Shown here: piece by piece, positions 1 through 9,036 of the stretch
Numbering within the stretch: the stretch's first letter is position 1
Layout: every line of letters begins with the position of its first letter
Origin: Costertonia aggregata
GTDB taxonomy: Bacteria > Bacteroidota > Bacteroidia > Flavobacteriales > Flavobacteriaceae
Length of the DNA stretch: 64,000 nucleotides
Direction: 5' to 3'
NCBI RefSeq assembly: GCF_013402795.1
Contig: NZ_CP058595.1
Span: 841,501 to 905,500 of the forward strand
Position numbers and translations under genes: made by a program
Notes under the pieces: model-generated
The model's input: only the letters and a program-made list of their open reading frames with translations
The model's database searches: none
What the model was told of the DNA's origin: nothing

Positions 1-630
1 TTTGTTCAGGATATAGGTTTTGCCCAATTCCAAAGTGGTTCGGGTTGATTTGTGGGCTTCTAGAGCATCGTTGAAACTCGTTATCGCCAAATCATATTGT
101 TGATGGTATTGATACACTTCGCCCAGTTTTGACAATGATTTGCCCAGCTCTTTTTTATTGGCCCGTTTGCCCAATTGAGCTATGGACTGTGTGATGAAAT
201 CTATACTCTTTTCTATGTTGGTCTTTTTATAAAAATCGGCAGAGTCCAAATACATTTGATGTTGCAGCGTATTTTCACGTCTCACCGTTTTGCCACGAAT
301 ACTCGATACATTATCTGGTGTATACCCTTCTACCAATACATCAACATCCTCATCACTTTTTATAATATGGCGTTTGGTCGTGATATCTGGGGACCTGAAA
401 ATCAACTCGTCGCCGATAACGGCCTGTATTTTATATTCCCCCAAGGCGTTGGTTTTTGTATAGGCACCTCTGTTGGTCGAGACCTCAACACCAGAAATTG
501 GTGTGCTTTTTTCTTTCCCCATTACAGAGCCTTTTATAACGACCCTCTTAGCACTTGGTTGCACCTGTTGGGACAGCACTATAAAAGAGCTGAAAAATAA
601 TATCGTAAAGATGTGAACTGCCTTATGCAT
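1..630 (-). CDS. Carboxypeptidase-regulatory-like plus TPR protein, C-terminus cut by window edge
   Basis: I translated this by hand from an ATG at 628-630 on the minus strand; the frame is open for 210 codons to base 1. It begins with a signal peptide (MHKAVHIFTILFFSSFIVLS). A region of about 70 residues follows that resembles a carboxypeptidase-regulatory-like beta domain (ISGVEVSTNRGAYTKTNALG, then GDELIFRSPD). After that comes a helical part with TPR character (LGKSLSKLGEVYQYHQQYDL, AITSFNDALEAH). In Flavobacteriaceae this N-terminal layout is common in two-component or LytS-like sensor proteins that carry a kinase or DNA-binding domain after the TPRs. That C-terminal domain lies outside the window, so the sensor role is inference. 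The gene is divergent from the DUF4349 gene. The coding frame is certain, the family assignment moderate. Confidence 0.75.
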   Translation of the reverse strand, partial: MHKAVHIFTILFFSSFIVLSQQVQPSAKRVVIKGSVMGKEKSTPISGVEVSTNRGAYTKTNALGEYKIQAVIGDELIFRSPDITTKRHIIKSDEDVDVLVEGYTPDNVSSIRGKTVRRENTLQHQMYLDSADFYKKTNIEKSIDFITQSIAQLGKRANKKELGKSLSKLGEVYQYHQQYDLAITSFNDALEAHKSTRTTLELGKTYILNK

Positions 631-832
631 ATTGTCTAGAATACCCTGTAAACATAGCTGATTTTGATGTTAATAAAAAATACCCGTTCTGTGAAAAACA
701 TGGTATTTACCTTAATTTTTGATGCTTTACACATTCGGGCTGCAACTTCACTCGATCAAAAGCACATTTACCTCATTTCGCATTTTTTTAGAAAAAGTTT
801 GAAAATACTTTTATCCCATAAAACAATATGCG

Positions 833-1678
833 ATGACACCTCTTGTAAAAAAACTATTCAAAAAAATAATTATAGGATTATCACTGCTATTTGTTGTACT
901 ATTTGTTTTTAGGTTGCTGTATGGATATCAAAAAAAGATAGCACCAACTTTTCAAGATAATACAACAGTGCTTAACGAGAGCATACCTGAAGTACGTAAA
1001 AACTATGCCTCAAAAAAATATCAGGTCAATTCAGGTTCAAATGCGGTTAGGGTTGATCAGAAATATGAAAAAATAGCGAATATCAATTCCGTCTCCACAA
1101 AATTCGATACCGAAGAAGAACGCATCCGAAAAGAGATAAAAGGTTTGGAAGGTCTTATACAGTTTGAAAATAAAAACGGAAACAAAGGTTATCGCAACCT
1201 CAATTTGATTATTGGCGTGCCACCGGAAAATTTTGACAAACTCTACAACAACTTGATCAAAATCGGCACAATACGGGCAAAGCAGATTACAAAGAAGGAC
1301 AAGACCAATGAGTATAAAGAACTGAACGCCAAAAAAGCATCTTTAGAAAAAATACGACAATCCCTAATAGACCTAAAAACCAAAGGCGGTAGAATTGATG
1401 AATACATGCAATTGGAAAATAGAATCTTGGACATTGAGCAGCAATTGCAGGATTTAAGCGTAAGCCTTGGGAATTTTGATGACGAAAACGAATTTTGCAC
1501 CGTCAAATTTACGCTAACCGAAGGTGCCGAACTTAAGATTGGTCTTATGCAACGAATAAAGGTAGCCTTGGAATGGACCATAAAACGGTTTTTAATGCTC
1601 ATGATCGCATTTACGTTTATGACCCTTTTCGCCTATCTACTGGTATTGACCATTGAAAAAATACGAACAAAAGTTTAA
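833..1678 (+). CDS. DUF4349 domain membrane protein
   Basis: This 281-residue protein has an N-terminal membrane segment (about residues 10-29), an extracytoplasmic region, and a second hydrophobic helix near the C-terminus (about 248-272). The middle contains the DUF4349 pattern: KYEKIANINSVSTKFDTEEE, a beta-rich part with IGVPPENFDKLYNNL, then a heptad-rich coiled coil (about 150-205) ending in a beta stretch. The family's biochemical function is unknown; related proteins are often annotated as putative lipoproteins or anti-sigma-like envelope proteins. It starts at ATG 833. The VWA lipoprotein gene begins 19 bases after its stop, so the two are probably co-transcribed. I see no full TAnnTTTG box upstream, only TACTTTTA near 807-814. 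Family assignment is good; function is unknown. Confidence 0.8.
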   Translation: MTPLVKKLFKKIIIGLSLLFVVLFVFRLLYGYQKKIAPTFQDNTTVLNESIPEVRKNYASKKYQVNSGSNAVRVDQKYEKIANINSVSTKFDTEEERIRKEIKGLEGLIQFENKNGNKGYRNLNLIIGVPPENFDKLYNNLIKIGTIRAKQITKKDKTNEYKELNAKKASLEKIRQSLIDLKTKGGRIDEYMQLENRILDIEQQLQDLSVSLGNFDDENEFCTVKFTLTEGAELKIGLMQRIKVALEWTIKRFLMLMIAFTFMTLFAYLLVLTIEKIRTKV

Positions 1679-1697
1679 TTAAGATAAATAGATAATC

Positions 1698-2879
1698 ATG
1701 AAAAATGCAAGACAGATTTTAGGTGCCGGACTCATGGCCTTTACCTTGGCCACATCAACTGCCTGCGAGGCCAAAACGAAAAAAACCAGCAAAGAAACAC
1801 TGATCGCTCAAGTGATGACGAACAAAGAAAAAACAGCCAATAATACCGTAAAAATAGCCCTGTTGCTCGATACCAGTAACAGTATGGACGGGCTCATCAA
1901 CCAGGCCAAGGCACAACTATGGGATATTGTAAATAAATTTACCCATGCCAAGTGTGGCAACGAAACGCGTCCCAAATTAGAAATTGCCTTATACCAATAT
2001 GGTAATGACGCCTTATCATCCAAAGAAGGGTATATTCAACAAGTTTTGGATTTTAGCGGTGACCTCGACGAGATTTCAGAAAAGCTTTTTTCGTTGACCA
2101 CCAATGGTGGAGAAGAATATTGCGGAACGGTAATACAGACCTCTCTCAAACAATTGGACTGGGGCAAAAATCCGGACAATCTCAAAATGATATTCATTGC
2201 AGGGAACGAACCCTTTACCCAAGGCAAATTAAATTATGTAGATGCCGTTACCAATGCCAAGGAAAAAGATGTGGTCGTCAATACCATTTTTTGTGGAAAT
2301 TATGAACAGGGCATCAATACCAAGTGGAAAGATGGTGCAAAACGTACCGGCGGCGAATACATGGCGATAGACCATAACAAACAAGTTGTTCATATTGATA
2401 CGCCCTATGACGATATTATCATAAAACTGAACGGAAAACTAAACAAGACCTATATCTCTTACGGTAGTTTAGGTCAGGTGAAAATGGAGGCCCAAGCCAC
2501 ACAAGATACCAATGCTTACGAAATGGAAGAGGCTGTAGCCGTAAAAAGGGCCGTGAGCAAAAGTTCAAGGCTGTACAGCAATTCCTCTTGGGATTTGGTA
2601 GATGCCTCGGACGATTCTGGATTTGACGTATCAAAAATAAAAAAAGAACAGCTACCGGCAACATTGAAGGGTAAATCCAATGCTGAGATAGAGACATTCA
2701 TAGCCGAGAAAAAAGCAGAACGCAAAAAAATTCAAAAAGAAATACGGGAACTCAATACCAAACGAAATGCCTATATCGCCAAAAATCAAAAAGAAGGCAG
2801 TAAGGGCGAACTGGAAAATGCTATGCTGAACGCTATTGAAAGGCAGGCGAGCAAAAAAGATTATCGCTGGGAAAAATAA
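1698..2879 (+). CDS. VWA-domain lipoprotein
   Basis: The 393-residue product has a signal peptide ending in a lipobox (TSTAC, Cys23), so it is probably a lipid-anchored envelope protein. Residues about 50-245 form a von Willebrand factor type A domain. The metal-site (MIDAS) motif DTSNS begins at Asp58, and TTNGGEEYCGT carries the conserved Thr region. The C-terminal third is charged and helical (KKAERKKIQKEIRELNTKRN), probably a coiled coil. VWA domains usually mediate metal-dependent protein binding; the partner here is unknown. It follows the DUF4349 gene by 19 bases and ends at a strong rho-independent terminator at 2905-2946, so the two genes look like a complete operon. I infer that the DUF4349 protein could be a functional partner, from gene pairing only. 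Confidence 0.85.
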   Translation: MKNARQILGAGLMAFTLATSTACEAKTKKTSKETLIAQVMTNKEKTANNTVKIALLLDTSNSMDGLINQAKAQLWDIVNKFTHAKCGNETRPKLEIALYQYGNDALSSKEGYIQQVLDFSGDLDEISEKLFSLTTNGGEEYCGTVIQTSLKQLDWGKNPDNLKMIFIAGNEPFTQGKLNYVDAVTNAKEKDVVVNTIFCGNYEQGINTKWKDGAKRTGGEYMAIDHNKQVVHIDTPYDDIIIKLNGKLNKTYISYGSLGQVKMEAQATQDTNAYEMEEAVAVKRAVSKSSRLYSNSSWDLVDASDDSGFDVSKIKKEQLPATLKGKSNAEIETFIAEKKAERKKIQKEIRELNTKRNAYIAKNQKEGSKGELENAMLNAIERQASKKDYRWEK

Positions 2880-2904
2880 AGGTAGGTTAGGTTGTTTGCG
2901 TTGG

Positions 2905-2946
2905 TCAAAGGGTTTATCAATTTAGATTGATGACCCTTTGATTTTT
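2905..2946 (+). terminator. Rho-independent terminator after the VWA gene
   Basis: A nine-base outer stem (2905-2913 with 2933-2941, TCAAAGGGT/ACCCTTTGA) continues into an inner ATCAAT/ATTGAT stem around a TTAG loop. A run of T residues follows at 2942-2946. It lies 26 bases past the VWA stop and reads correctly for the plus strand. The hairpin may also stop transcripts from the converging PorP/SprF gene, but there is no T-run on that side. Confidence 0.85.
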
Positions 2947-3973
2947 AATAATTCACAGCAGGACACTTGCAATCGTAACGTTTGGCGGTCTCCTGCCCAA
3001 AGTCATATCCTAAGGTAATCTGATGAAAGCCACCATTGTCCAAGCGTATATCACCCGATTGGTACGAATAATTATATGAGAACATGAAATTATTTACGTT
3101 TACGCCAACGATAGGGGTAAACAATTGTAAACGCTGTTCCCCTAAGGTTCCGTTTTGTTGAAACTGAGCGCCATCAAAACTTCTTCTGTAGGATAGTCCT
3201 GCCCAAACACGCCCAAAGCCAACCTCGCGATACACTTTGGCATTTATGTCTATGGTCTTCTCCTCGGTAAATTCCGTAAGCTGTAACAATACAGAAGGTT
3301 CTATCTGCCATTCACTTTTTCCGAACACATAGCCAACGGACAATAAATATCTTCTCAAGTTATCTACCCTCGGAATACCTAAGTTATCAGGATCATCGGT
3401 TCTACCAATCCTATATAACTCTCTTTTACTTTCCAAAGCATTTAACACCGAAAAATGTGTATAAAATTCCATAAAATTATAAGATATCCCAAAATCTACA
3501 TTATAATAAGCAGCTGTAGTTTTAACACCACTAATTGCATTGTCAACTAGAATTGACCTGAACTCGCTTTCGTCCAAACTGCTTAAAAGTATAGTTGGGC
3601 TAAGTCCAAAAGATAATTGATTAAGGTTTCTCATATCACGGGAAAAACGCAAATGATGAGCATAAGTTAATTTAATACCTGTCTGCGAATGAAAGCCATT
3701 GGCATCATTAAAAAGAATACCTCCTAAACCACTATTTTCTCCTACTCTATAATGTGCATTAAATGTCTGTAAATTAGGAGCATTTACTACATCAAACCAC
3801 TGCTTTCTGGCTGTTAAGCGTAATTTTCCACCTTCGCCTATACCGGCCATAGATGGGTGCACTAGATAATAATTGTCGGATAGATAATCAAAATAAACCG
3901 GGATGCCCTCTTGCGCTCTCGATATGAAACTAAAAGCAAAAAACAGCATTAAAATAGCAAGTGTACGTTTCAT
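2945..3973 (-). CDS. PorP/SprF family type IX secretion membrane protein
   Basis: This is a 342-residue outer-membrane beta-barrel of the PorP/SprF family, whose members help the type IX secretion system deliver or anchor surface proteins. Diagnostic features are the signal peptide (MKRTLAILMLFFAFSFISRA), the early PVYFDYLSDNYYLVHPSMAG segment, many alternating aromatic strands, and a short C-terminus ending CKCPAVNY. I chose ATG 3971-3973 because the signal peptide begins there; the frame stays open 29 codons further upstream but adds only non-coding-looking sequence. A textbook Bacteroidota promoter lies directly upstream (4007-4036). No large adhesin gene, the usual SprF partner, is adjacent, so the client protein must lie elsewhere. 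Confidence 0.9.
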   Translation of the reverse strand: MKRTLAILMLFFAFSFISRAQEGIPVYFDYLSDNYYLVHPSMAGIGEGGKLRLTARKQWFDVVNAPNLQTFNAHYRVGENSGLGGILFNDANGFHSQTGIKLTYAHHLRFSRDMRNLNQLSFGLSPTILLSSLDESEFRSILVDNAISGVKTTAAYYNVDFGISYNFMEFYTHFSVLNALESKRELYRIGRTDDPDNLGIPRVDNLRRYLLSVGYVFGKSEWQIEPSVLLQLTEFTEEKTIDINAKVYREVGFGRVWAGLSYRRSFDGAQFQQNGTLGEQRLQLFTPIVGVNVNNFMFSYNYSYQSGDIRLDNGGFHQITLGYDFGQETAKRYDCKCPAVNY

Positions 3974-4006
3974 CAAAGTTTTAGGGCAGTTATATAAATA
4001 ATCGTT

Positions 4007-4036
4007 CAAATATATGTTATAACGGATATAATGCAA
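4007..4036 (-). promoter_or_regulatory. Promoter of the PorP/SprF gene
   Basis: On the minus strand TTG (4034-4036) is followed after 19 bases by TATATTTG (4007-4014). This matches the Bacteroidota -33 TTG / -7 TAnnTTTG consensus including the spacing. The predicted transcript starts about 25-30 bases before the chosen ATG at 3973, which supports that start. Confidence 0.7.
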
Positions 4037-4072
4037 CATTATTATGCAATAGGACAACATGTAAATAGGTCG

Positions 4073-4080
4073 TATTTTTG
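4073..4080 (+). promoter_or_regulatory. Candidate -7 box of the Nfu gene
   Basis: TATTTTTG matches TAnnTTTG and lies 16 bases before the ATG at 4096, which would give a very short leader. I find no TTG at the expected -33 distance, so only the -7 element is supported. It is divergent from the PorP/SprF promoter. Confidence 0.45.
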
Positions 4081-4095
4081 TAAAAAATTAATTTG

Positions 4096-4998
4096 ATGAA
4101 AGATTTCACGATTACAACGGTCCCAACGAGCAATCCGGCTATCTTAAAGTTCGAGACCAATCAGTTTATCACAAAAAACAATAATTACGAGTATAAAAAT
4201 ATAGACGAAGCTAAAAATTCGCCTTTGGCCCAGCAGTTGTTTTACCTGCCATTCATCAAAACCGTCTACATCTCCGGTAATTTTATCGCTTTGGAACGGT
4301 ACGATATCGTACAATGGGACGATGTTAAGGACGAAGTGGCGCAACAGTTGGTAGATTATCTGAATGAAGGCGAGCCCGTGGTAAATGAAACAGAGACCAC
4401 CAAGAAAGTGCCCGTTACGGTGTATGCGGAGTCCACACCCAATCCCTCGGCCATGAAATTCGTGGTCAACAAACGTATTGTACCTACGGTATTTGAATTC
4501 AAAAACATAGATGAAGCCAAAGATTCAGAACTGGCCAAGCAATTATTTCTTTTACCCTTTGTAAAAGAAGTGTTCTTTGACGAAAATTATGTTTCGATAA
4601 ACAAATACGATGTTGCCGAATGGGATGAAATCACTTTAGAAGTTCGTGAACTCATACGAAACTTCATTGCGGACGGAAAAGAAGTCGTATCACAGCAGGG
4701 CCTTTCAAAAAAAGTGACCGAAACCCCGGAAAAAATCTTGGAGGATGACAGCCTTGACGACACCTCGAAAGAAATCATAGCTATTTTGGAAGAATACGTA
4801 AAACCGGCAGTAGCTATGGATGGCGGTAATATTATGTTCAAATCCTATGAGGCAGAAAGCAAAACGGTGAACGTGATCCTACAAGGGTCATGTAGCGGCT
4901 GTCCCTCATCTACCTTCACATTAAAAAACGGAATTGAAAATACACTCAAAAATATGATGGGTGACCGTATAAACGAAGTAGTAGCGCTTAATGGGTAA
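4096..4998 (+). CDS. NifU/Nfu-family iron-sulfur cluster protein with duplicated N-domain
   Basis: The protein has 300 residues. Two tandem copies of the Nfu N-terminal domain occupy about residues 4-92 and 107-195. The repeat is plain: NIDEAKNSPLAQQLFYLPF in the first and NIDEAKDSELAKQLFLLPF in the second. The C-terminal NifU-like domain (about 225-297) holds the cluster-binding CSGC pair at Cys266 and Cys269. Nfu proteins bind a [4Fe-4S] cluster at a dimer interface and pass it to client enzymes. This window encodes possible clients, including QueG and ActB, but that link is inference. The start is ATG 4096, not the TTG immediately before it. The gene is followed 72 bases later by dodecin on the same strand. 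Confidence 0.92.
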   Translation: MKDFTITTVPTSNPAILKFETNQFITKNNNYEYKNIDEAKNSPLAQQLFYLPFIKTVYISGNFIALERYDIVQWDDVKDEVAQQLVDYLNEGEPVVNETETTKKVPVTVYAESTPNPSAMKFVVNKRIVPTVFEFKNIDEAKDSELAKQLFLLPFVKEVFFDENYVSINKYDVAEWDEITLEVRELIRNFIADGKEVVSQQGLSKKVTETPEKILEDDSLDDTSKEIIAILEEYVKPAVAMDGGNIMFKSYEAESKTVNVILQGSCSGCPSSTFTLKNGIENTLKNMMGDRINEVVALNG

Positions 4999-5070
4999 TT
5001 TAAAGTAGCTTTTGATTTACTTTTCCGTGATTTATTCATTATATTGAACTGAATCTTAAAAACACTGATT

Positions 5071-5271
5071 ATGGCAATTTTAAAAGTTATAGAAGTACTG
5101 GCAAATTCTGATAAAAGTTGGGAAGATGCCACTAAAAAAGCGGTAGCCCAAGCATCAAAATCGGTCAAGAACATACGCTCGGTTTATGTAAACGAACAAA
5201 GTGCAATGGTAGACAATGGCGAAGTCTCCGAGTTTCGCGTAAATGTAAAGATCACTTTTGAAGTGAAATAA
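5071..5271 (+). CDS. Dodecin family protein
   Basis: This 66-residue protein covers the entire dodecin fold: MAILKVIEVLANSDKSWEDA, the helix ATKKAVAQASKSVKNIRSV, and a final strand FRVNVKITFEVK. Dodecins assemble into hollow dodecamers that bind flavins (FMN, riboflavin) or CoA and are thought to buffer free flavin in the cytoplasm. The length is normal for the family. It lies 72 bases after nfu and has a terminator 19 bases past its stop, so it may be the last gene of an nfu-dodecin unit. Confidence 0.93.
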   Translation: MAILKVIEVLANSDKSWEDATKKAVAQASKSVKNIRSVYVNEQSAMVDNGEVSEFRVNVKITFEVK

Positions 5272-5290
5272 CCCTCAAAAGAAAGCATAA

Positions 5291-5317
5291 AAAAAGCACC
5301 TTAACAGGTGCTTTTTT
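5291..5317 (+). terminator. Rho-independent terminator after dodecin
   Basis: AAAAAGCACCT (5291-5301) pairs with AGGTGCTTTTT (5306-5316) around a TAAC loop, and the T-run continues to 5317. The A-run on the left side means it could work in both directions. Confidence 0.9.
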
Positions 5318-5413
5318 TATGCCCGGCCATTAAACACGTAACTTTGAAAAAGTATACGATGACTAAGGTTACAACTCTATTTTTTGAAAAGAACATCCTT
5401 ATAATTTGATATA

Positions 5414-7462
5414 ATGCCACATAAACACACCAATAACCTTATAAACGAAACCAGCCCGTACCTCTTGCAGCATGCCCACAATCCGGTACAATGGGAAGCA
5501 TGGAGCGAGGACCTATTGAAGAAAGCCCAACAAGAAAATAAGCTGTTGCTCATCAGTATCGGTTATGCCGCTTGCCACTGGTGCCACGTTATGGAACATG
5601 AGTGTTTTGAGGACGAAGAGGTGGCCCGTACCATGAATGCGGATTTTATCAATATCAAAATTGACCGGGAAGAAAGACCTGATATTGATCATATTTATAT
5701 GGATGCGCTGCAAATGATGACCGGTAGCGGTGGTTGGCCCTTGAATGTTGTCGCCTTGCCCGATGGCCGCCCTTTTTGGGGAGCTACCTACGTAAAAAAA
5801 AATGATTGGATAAAAGTACTGAAGCAGCTATCCGATTTACATAAGAAAGACCCCGAAAAGGTAACAGGTTATGCCAAGAACATGGCAGAAGGCATTCAAC
5901 AAATAAATTTAGTGGAACATAAAACAGATACGGAACTTTATACTTTACCTAAATTGGATGATGCAGTTCAAGACTGGTCAAATTATTTCGACACTTTTCT
6001 AGGGGGCTATAAACGTGCACCCAAGTTTATGATGCCCGTAAACCTAGATTTTTTATTGCATTACAGTACTTCCCAAAACAATGAAAACATTTTGGAATAT
6101 GTAAACACCACCCTTACCCGTATGGCTTATGGCGGCATATTTGACCATGTGGGCGGAGGTTTTTCCAGATATGCGGTAGATACCAAATGGCATGTTCCCC
6201 ATTTTGAAAAAATGCTTTATGACAATGGGCAATTGGTAAGTCTTTATGCCCAGGCATATGCGGCGACCAAAAATGAGCTCTATAAAAAAGTAATCGAAAA
6301 AACCGTTCAATTTGTGACCGATGAATTAATGGATGAAAACCATGCATTTTATTCTTCCCTGGATGCAGATAGTTTAAACGAACATGGTACTTTAGAGGAA
6401 GGCGCCTATTATGTTTGGAAAAAAGAGGTACTAAAAAATATTTTGTGCAAGGATTATAAAATCTTTGAGGAATATTACAATATAAACCCTTACGGTCATT
6501 GGGAAAATGACAATTTTGTCTTGATACGTGACAAGACCAACGCGGCGATAGCAAAAAAGTATTCGATTACCGTTGAACAGCTCAATGCAACACTGGAAAC
6601 ATGCTTGGCGCTACTTTCTAAGGAGCGGGACAAAAGGAGCAGACCAAGGCTGGACGACAAAATATTGACATCATGGAACGGTCTGATGCTCAAAGGATTG
6701 GTTGACGCATATAGATACTTACAAAACAATGAGTATCTACAGTTGGCCCAACAAAACGGAAATTTTATCATGAATACGATGATGAAAAAAGATGGGAGTC
6801 TTTTTCATAACCACAAAAATGGCAAAAGCACTATAAATGGGTATTTAGAGGATTATGCATCGGTCATTGATGCATTCATAGGCCTGTACGAAGTTACTTT
6901 TGATACCAAATGGCTCAATTCGGCCAAAAACTTGACGAACTATTGTATTGCCCATTTTTATGACAATGGCAGTGGTCTATTTTTCTTTACATCAAAAAAA
7001 GACCCTTTTGTCATTAGAAGAACACTGGAAGTGGCCGACAATGTGATACCCGCATCCAACTCCATTATGGCGAAGAACCTTTTTAAACTCTCCAAACTTT
7101 TTTCTGATGAAAGTTATGCCGAAAAGGTCAACATTATGCTGAAAAACGTACAGGACAATTTTGGTAAAAACGCACAAAGCCACGCCAATTGGTTACACTT
7201 GATATTATATAAAAACCAGCCTTATTATGAAGTCGCTATCGTAGGAAAAGAATACATATACAAAGCAAAAGAAATACACCAAGCCTATTTGCCAAATACT
7301 GTACTTGCGGCAACCGAAAAAGACGGGGAACTTGCATTGGTACAGCATAGGCATATTGAGCATTCTACTCAAATTTATATTTGCGAAGAAGGTGTTTGCA
7401 AGCTTCCATTGACCCAAACAAAAAAAGCTTTAGCCCTATTGAACAAGACCATGGTACGTTAA
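5414..7462 (+). CDS. YyaL/DUF255-type thioredoxin-domain protein
   Basis: The 682-residue length matches the YyaL/SPATA20 family. The N-terminal thioredoxin-like DUF255 domain has the hallmark [17 protein letters not shown] near residue 10 and the CHWCH redox-type motif at Cys54/Cys57. Further family marks are [15 protein letters not shown] and GSGGWPLNV. From about residue 190 the chain resembles an (alpha/alpha)6 barrel of the glycosidase/epimerase type ([46 protein letters not shown]). No signal peptide is visible, so it should be cytoplasmic. The enzymatic reaction of the family is not established; thiol chemistry and sugar binding are both only suggested by the folds. It is followed 69 bases later by the MscS gene. 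Confidence 0.92.
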   Translation: MPHKHTNNLINETSPYLLQHAHNPVQWEAWSEDLLKKAQQENKLLLISIGYAACHWCHVMEHECFEDEEVARTMNADFINIKIDREERPDIDHIYMDALQMMTGSGGWPLNVVALPDGRPFWGATYVKKNDWIKVLKQLSDLHKKDPEKVTGYAKNMAEGIQQINLVEHKTDTELYTLPKLDDAVQDWSNYFDTFLGGYKRAPKFMMPVNLDFLLHYSTSQNNENILEYVNTTLTRMAYGGIFDHVGGGFSRYAVDTKWHVPHFEKMLYDNGQLVSLYAQAYAATKNELYKKVIEKTVQFVTDELMDENHAFYSSLDADSLNEHGTLEEGAYYVWKKEVLKNILCKDYKIFEEYYNINPYGHWENDNFVLIRDKTNAAIAKKYSITVEQLNATLETCLALLSKERDKRSRPRLDDKILTSWNGLMLKGLVDAYRYLQNNEYLQLAQQNGNFIMNTMMKKDGSLFHNHKNGKSTINGYLEDYASVIDAFIGLYEVTFDTKWLNSAKNLTNYCIAHFYDNGSGLFFFTSKKDPFVIRRTLEVADNVIPASNSIMAKNLFKLSKLFSDESYAEKVNIMLKNVQDNFGKNAQSHANWLHLILYKNQPYYEVAIVGKEYIYKAKEIHQAYLPNTVLAATEKDGELALVQHRHIEHSTQIYICEEGVCKLPLTQTKKALALLNKTMVR

Positions 7463-7531
7463 CAATAGTTTAATGAAATTGGTTTGTGTTACTATTTTCA
7501 ATTTTCAACATTTGCAAAAATTAAAACTTTT

Positions 7532-8353
7532 ATGGAACAATTCACAAATTATAAAGAACATATCGATAACGCCATCAAATGGTTTTGGGAAGCTTTGCCC
7601 AGCTTGGTATTAGCCATAATACTTTTAATAGTCGGCACCTATATCATTAGATTGATAAACAAACTGGTACGTAAGTTTTTTCAAAAAAAAGATTACGATC
7701 CATCATTGGAAACTTTTCTGCAAAGCTTCATTTCCATAGCGTTAAAAATTATACTGTTTGTACTGGTAATCACACAATTGGGAGTTCAATCCTCGTCTTT
7801 GGTAGCCATAATCGGTGCTGCAGGTCTAGCTATTGGTTTGGCCTTACAGGGGTCGCTGTCCAACTTTGCGGGTGGTGTTCTGATATTGCTCTTCAAACCC
7901 TTTAAGGTCGGGGATTTTATCTCTGCACAGGGCGTGGATGGCACGGTAAAGGAAATATCGATATTCACGACAAAATTGAATACATTTGGTAACCAAGTGG
8001 CCATAATTCCAAACGGGCAACTCTCCAACAACAACATCATCAATTACAATGCAGAAAGTACTAGGCGCGACAAAATAGATGTTGGTATAGGTTATGGTTC
8101 AAACATTAAAAAAGCAAAGGATATTTTATTGCAGATATGTGCTGAAAACGAAAACATACTCAAAGAACCGGCTCCCGAAGTATATGTTGGGGAGTTGGCC
8201 GATAGTTCGGTAAATCTTACACTACGTTTTTGGGCAAACAACGATGTTTTTTGGTCCGCCCATTTTTATGTGATGGAAGAATTAAAACATAGGTTTGATG
8301 CCGAAAATATTGAAATTCCTTTCCCGCAAAGGGATATACATAATAAGTCTTAA
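7532..8353 (+). CDS. MscS-family mechanosensitive ion channel
   Basis: The 273-residue small MscS-type channel has three predicted transmembrane helices (about residues 20-42, 65-83 and 88-120). The third is the Gly/Ala-rich pore helix (GAAGLAIGLALQGSLSNFAG), followed by the conserved beta-domain entry FKPFKVGDFI. The C-terminal beta and alpha/beta parts include VAIIPNGQLSNN and end FPQRDIHN. Such channels open under membrane tension to release solutes during hypo-osmotic shock. I chose ATG 7532; an in-frame TTG 48 bases upstream only adds a non-conserved segment. Its stop codon overlaps the stop of the convergent tsaB gene by four bases, so no terminator fits between them. Confidence 0.93.
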   Translation: MEQFTNYKEHIDNAIKWFWEALPSLVLAIILLIVGTYIIRLINKLVRKFFQKKDYDPSLETFLQSFISIALKIILFVLVITQLGVQSSSLVAIIGAAGLAIGLALQGSLSNFAGGVLILLFKPFKVGDFISAQGVDGTVKEISIFTTKLNTFGNQVAIIPNGQLSNNNIINYNAESTRRDKIDVGIGYGSNIKKAKDILLQICAENENILKEPAPEVYVGELADSSVNLTLRFWANNDVFWSAHFYVMEELKHRFDAENIEIPFPQRDIHNKS

Positions 8354-9024
8354 GGTTTATTGATCGTACCGATGAAATCTTTCAAATAAAAAGGCTCAAA
8401 GTAAGCTACATCCTCAAAATCGTTTGCTTTGAGTTTTTCATATGATAAAATCGCCATTTCTTTTGAAGACGGAACGACATGTGTATCAAAATGGACATTA
8501 GTGTGACGAACGATCTTTTTACATTTTTCCGCCCCGCTCCCCAATAAAAGCGTTTTGCCTTTTTGCAGATATTCCAAGAAGGAATTTTCATCAATAATTT
8601 CGGCCTTGGTATCTCTTATAATATTGACTTCTGTATCAAAAACCTTGGAATAGACCTCCATTCGCCTAGCATCCAAGAGCGGGATTATAAAATCGTAGGT
8701 TTTTGCCGCACCCTGAAAAGCCATGCTGTCTAATGTTGCGATGGAAACCAAGGGTATATCCAAAGCAAAACAAAGGCCCTTAGCGGCCGAAACCCCAATT
8801 CTGAGTCCAGTATAAGATCCAGGCCCTTTGCTGACGGCAATGGCATCTAAATCACGAAAAGAGACAGAAGCTTCTTTCAATACCTTCTCGATAAAAATAT
8901 GCAACTGTTCAGAATGGGAATAGTTTGGGGTATTATGCTCTTTCAACGCTAAACGTTTGCCGTTTTTGGCCACGCACACCGAGCAGTTGGTCGTAGCGGT
9001 CTCTAAATTTAGAATCAATGCCAT
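8350..9024 (-). CDS. tsaB: TsaB, tRNA threonylcarbamoyladenosine complex subunit
   Basis: TsaB is the inactive TsaD paralogue that dimerises with TsaD in making N6-threonylcarbamoyladenosine at position 37 of ANN-decoding tRNAs. The 224-residue protein shows the ASKHA-fold start MALILNLETATTNCSV and the family motif AVSKGPGSYTGLRIGVSAAK, then IPLVSIATLDSMA and the LLDARRMEVYS segment. The length is normal. It lies after tolC on the same strand. A tolC terminator hairpin ends only about 12 bases before its ATG, so it is either expressed by read-through or from a promoter inside or upstream of that hairpin. Its 3' end overlaps the MscS gene by four bases. Confidence 0.93.
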   Translation of the reverse strand: MALILNLETATTNCSVCVAKNGKRLALKEHNTPNYSHSEQLHIFIEKVLKEASVSFRDLDAIAVSKGPGSYTGLRIGVSAAKGLCFALDIPLVSIATLDSMAFQGAAKTYDFIIPLLDARRMEVYSKVFDTEVNIIRDTKAEIIDENSFLEYLQKGKTLLLGSGAEKCKKIVRHTNVHFDTHVVPSSKEMAILSYEKLKANDFEDVAYFEPFYLKDFIGTINKP

Positions 9025-9036
9025 ATCAACAGCGAA

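Noticed and set aside
175-600. Plus-strand open frame of 141 codons
   Set aside because: It lies entirely within the minus-strand TPR gene, has no recognisable domain and an unnatural Cys/Trp/Tyr-rich composition.
664-912. Plus-strand open frame in the divergent spacer
   Set aside because: It overlaps the true DUF4349 start, has no plausible domain and consists mostly of spacer sequence.
3974-4060. Longer N-terminus for the PorP/SprF protein
   Set aside because: The extension contains the promoter and precedes a clear signal peptide at ATG 3973.
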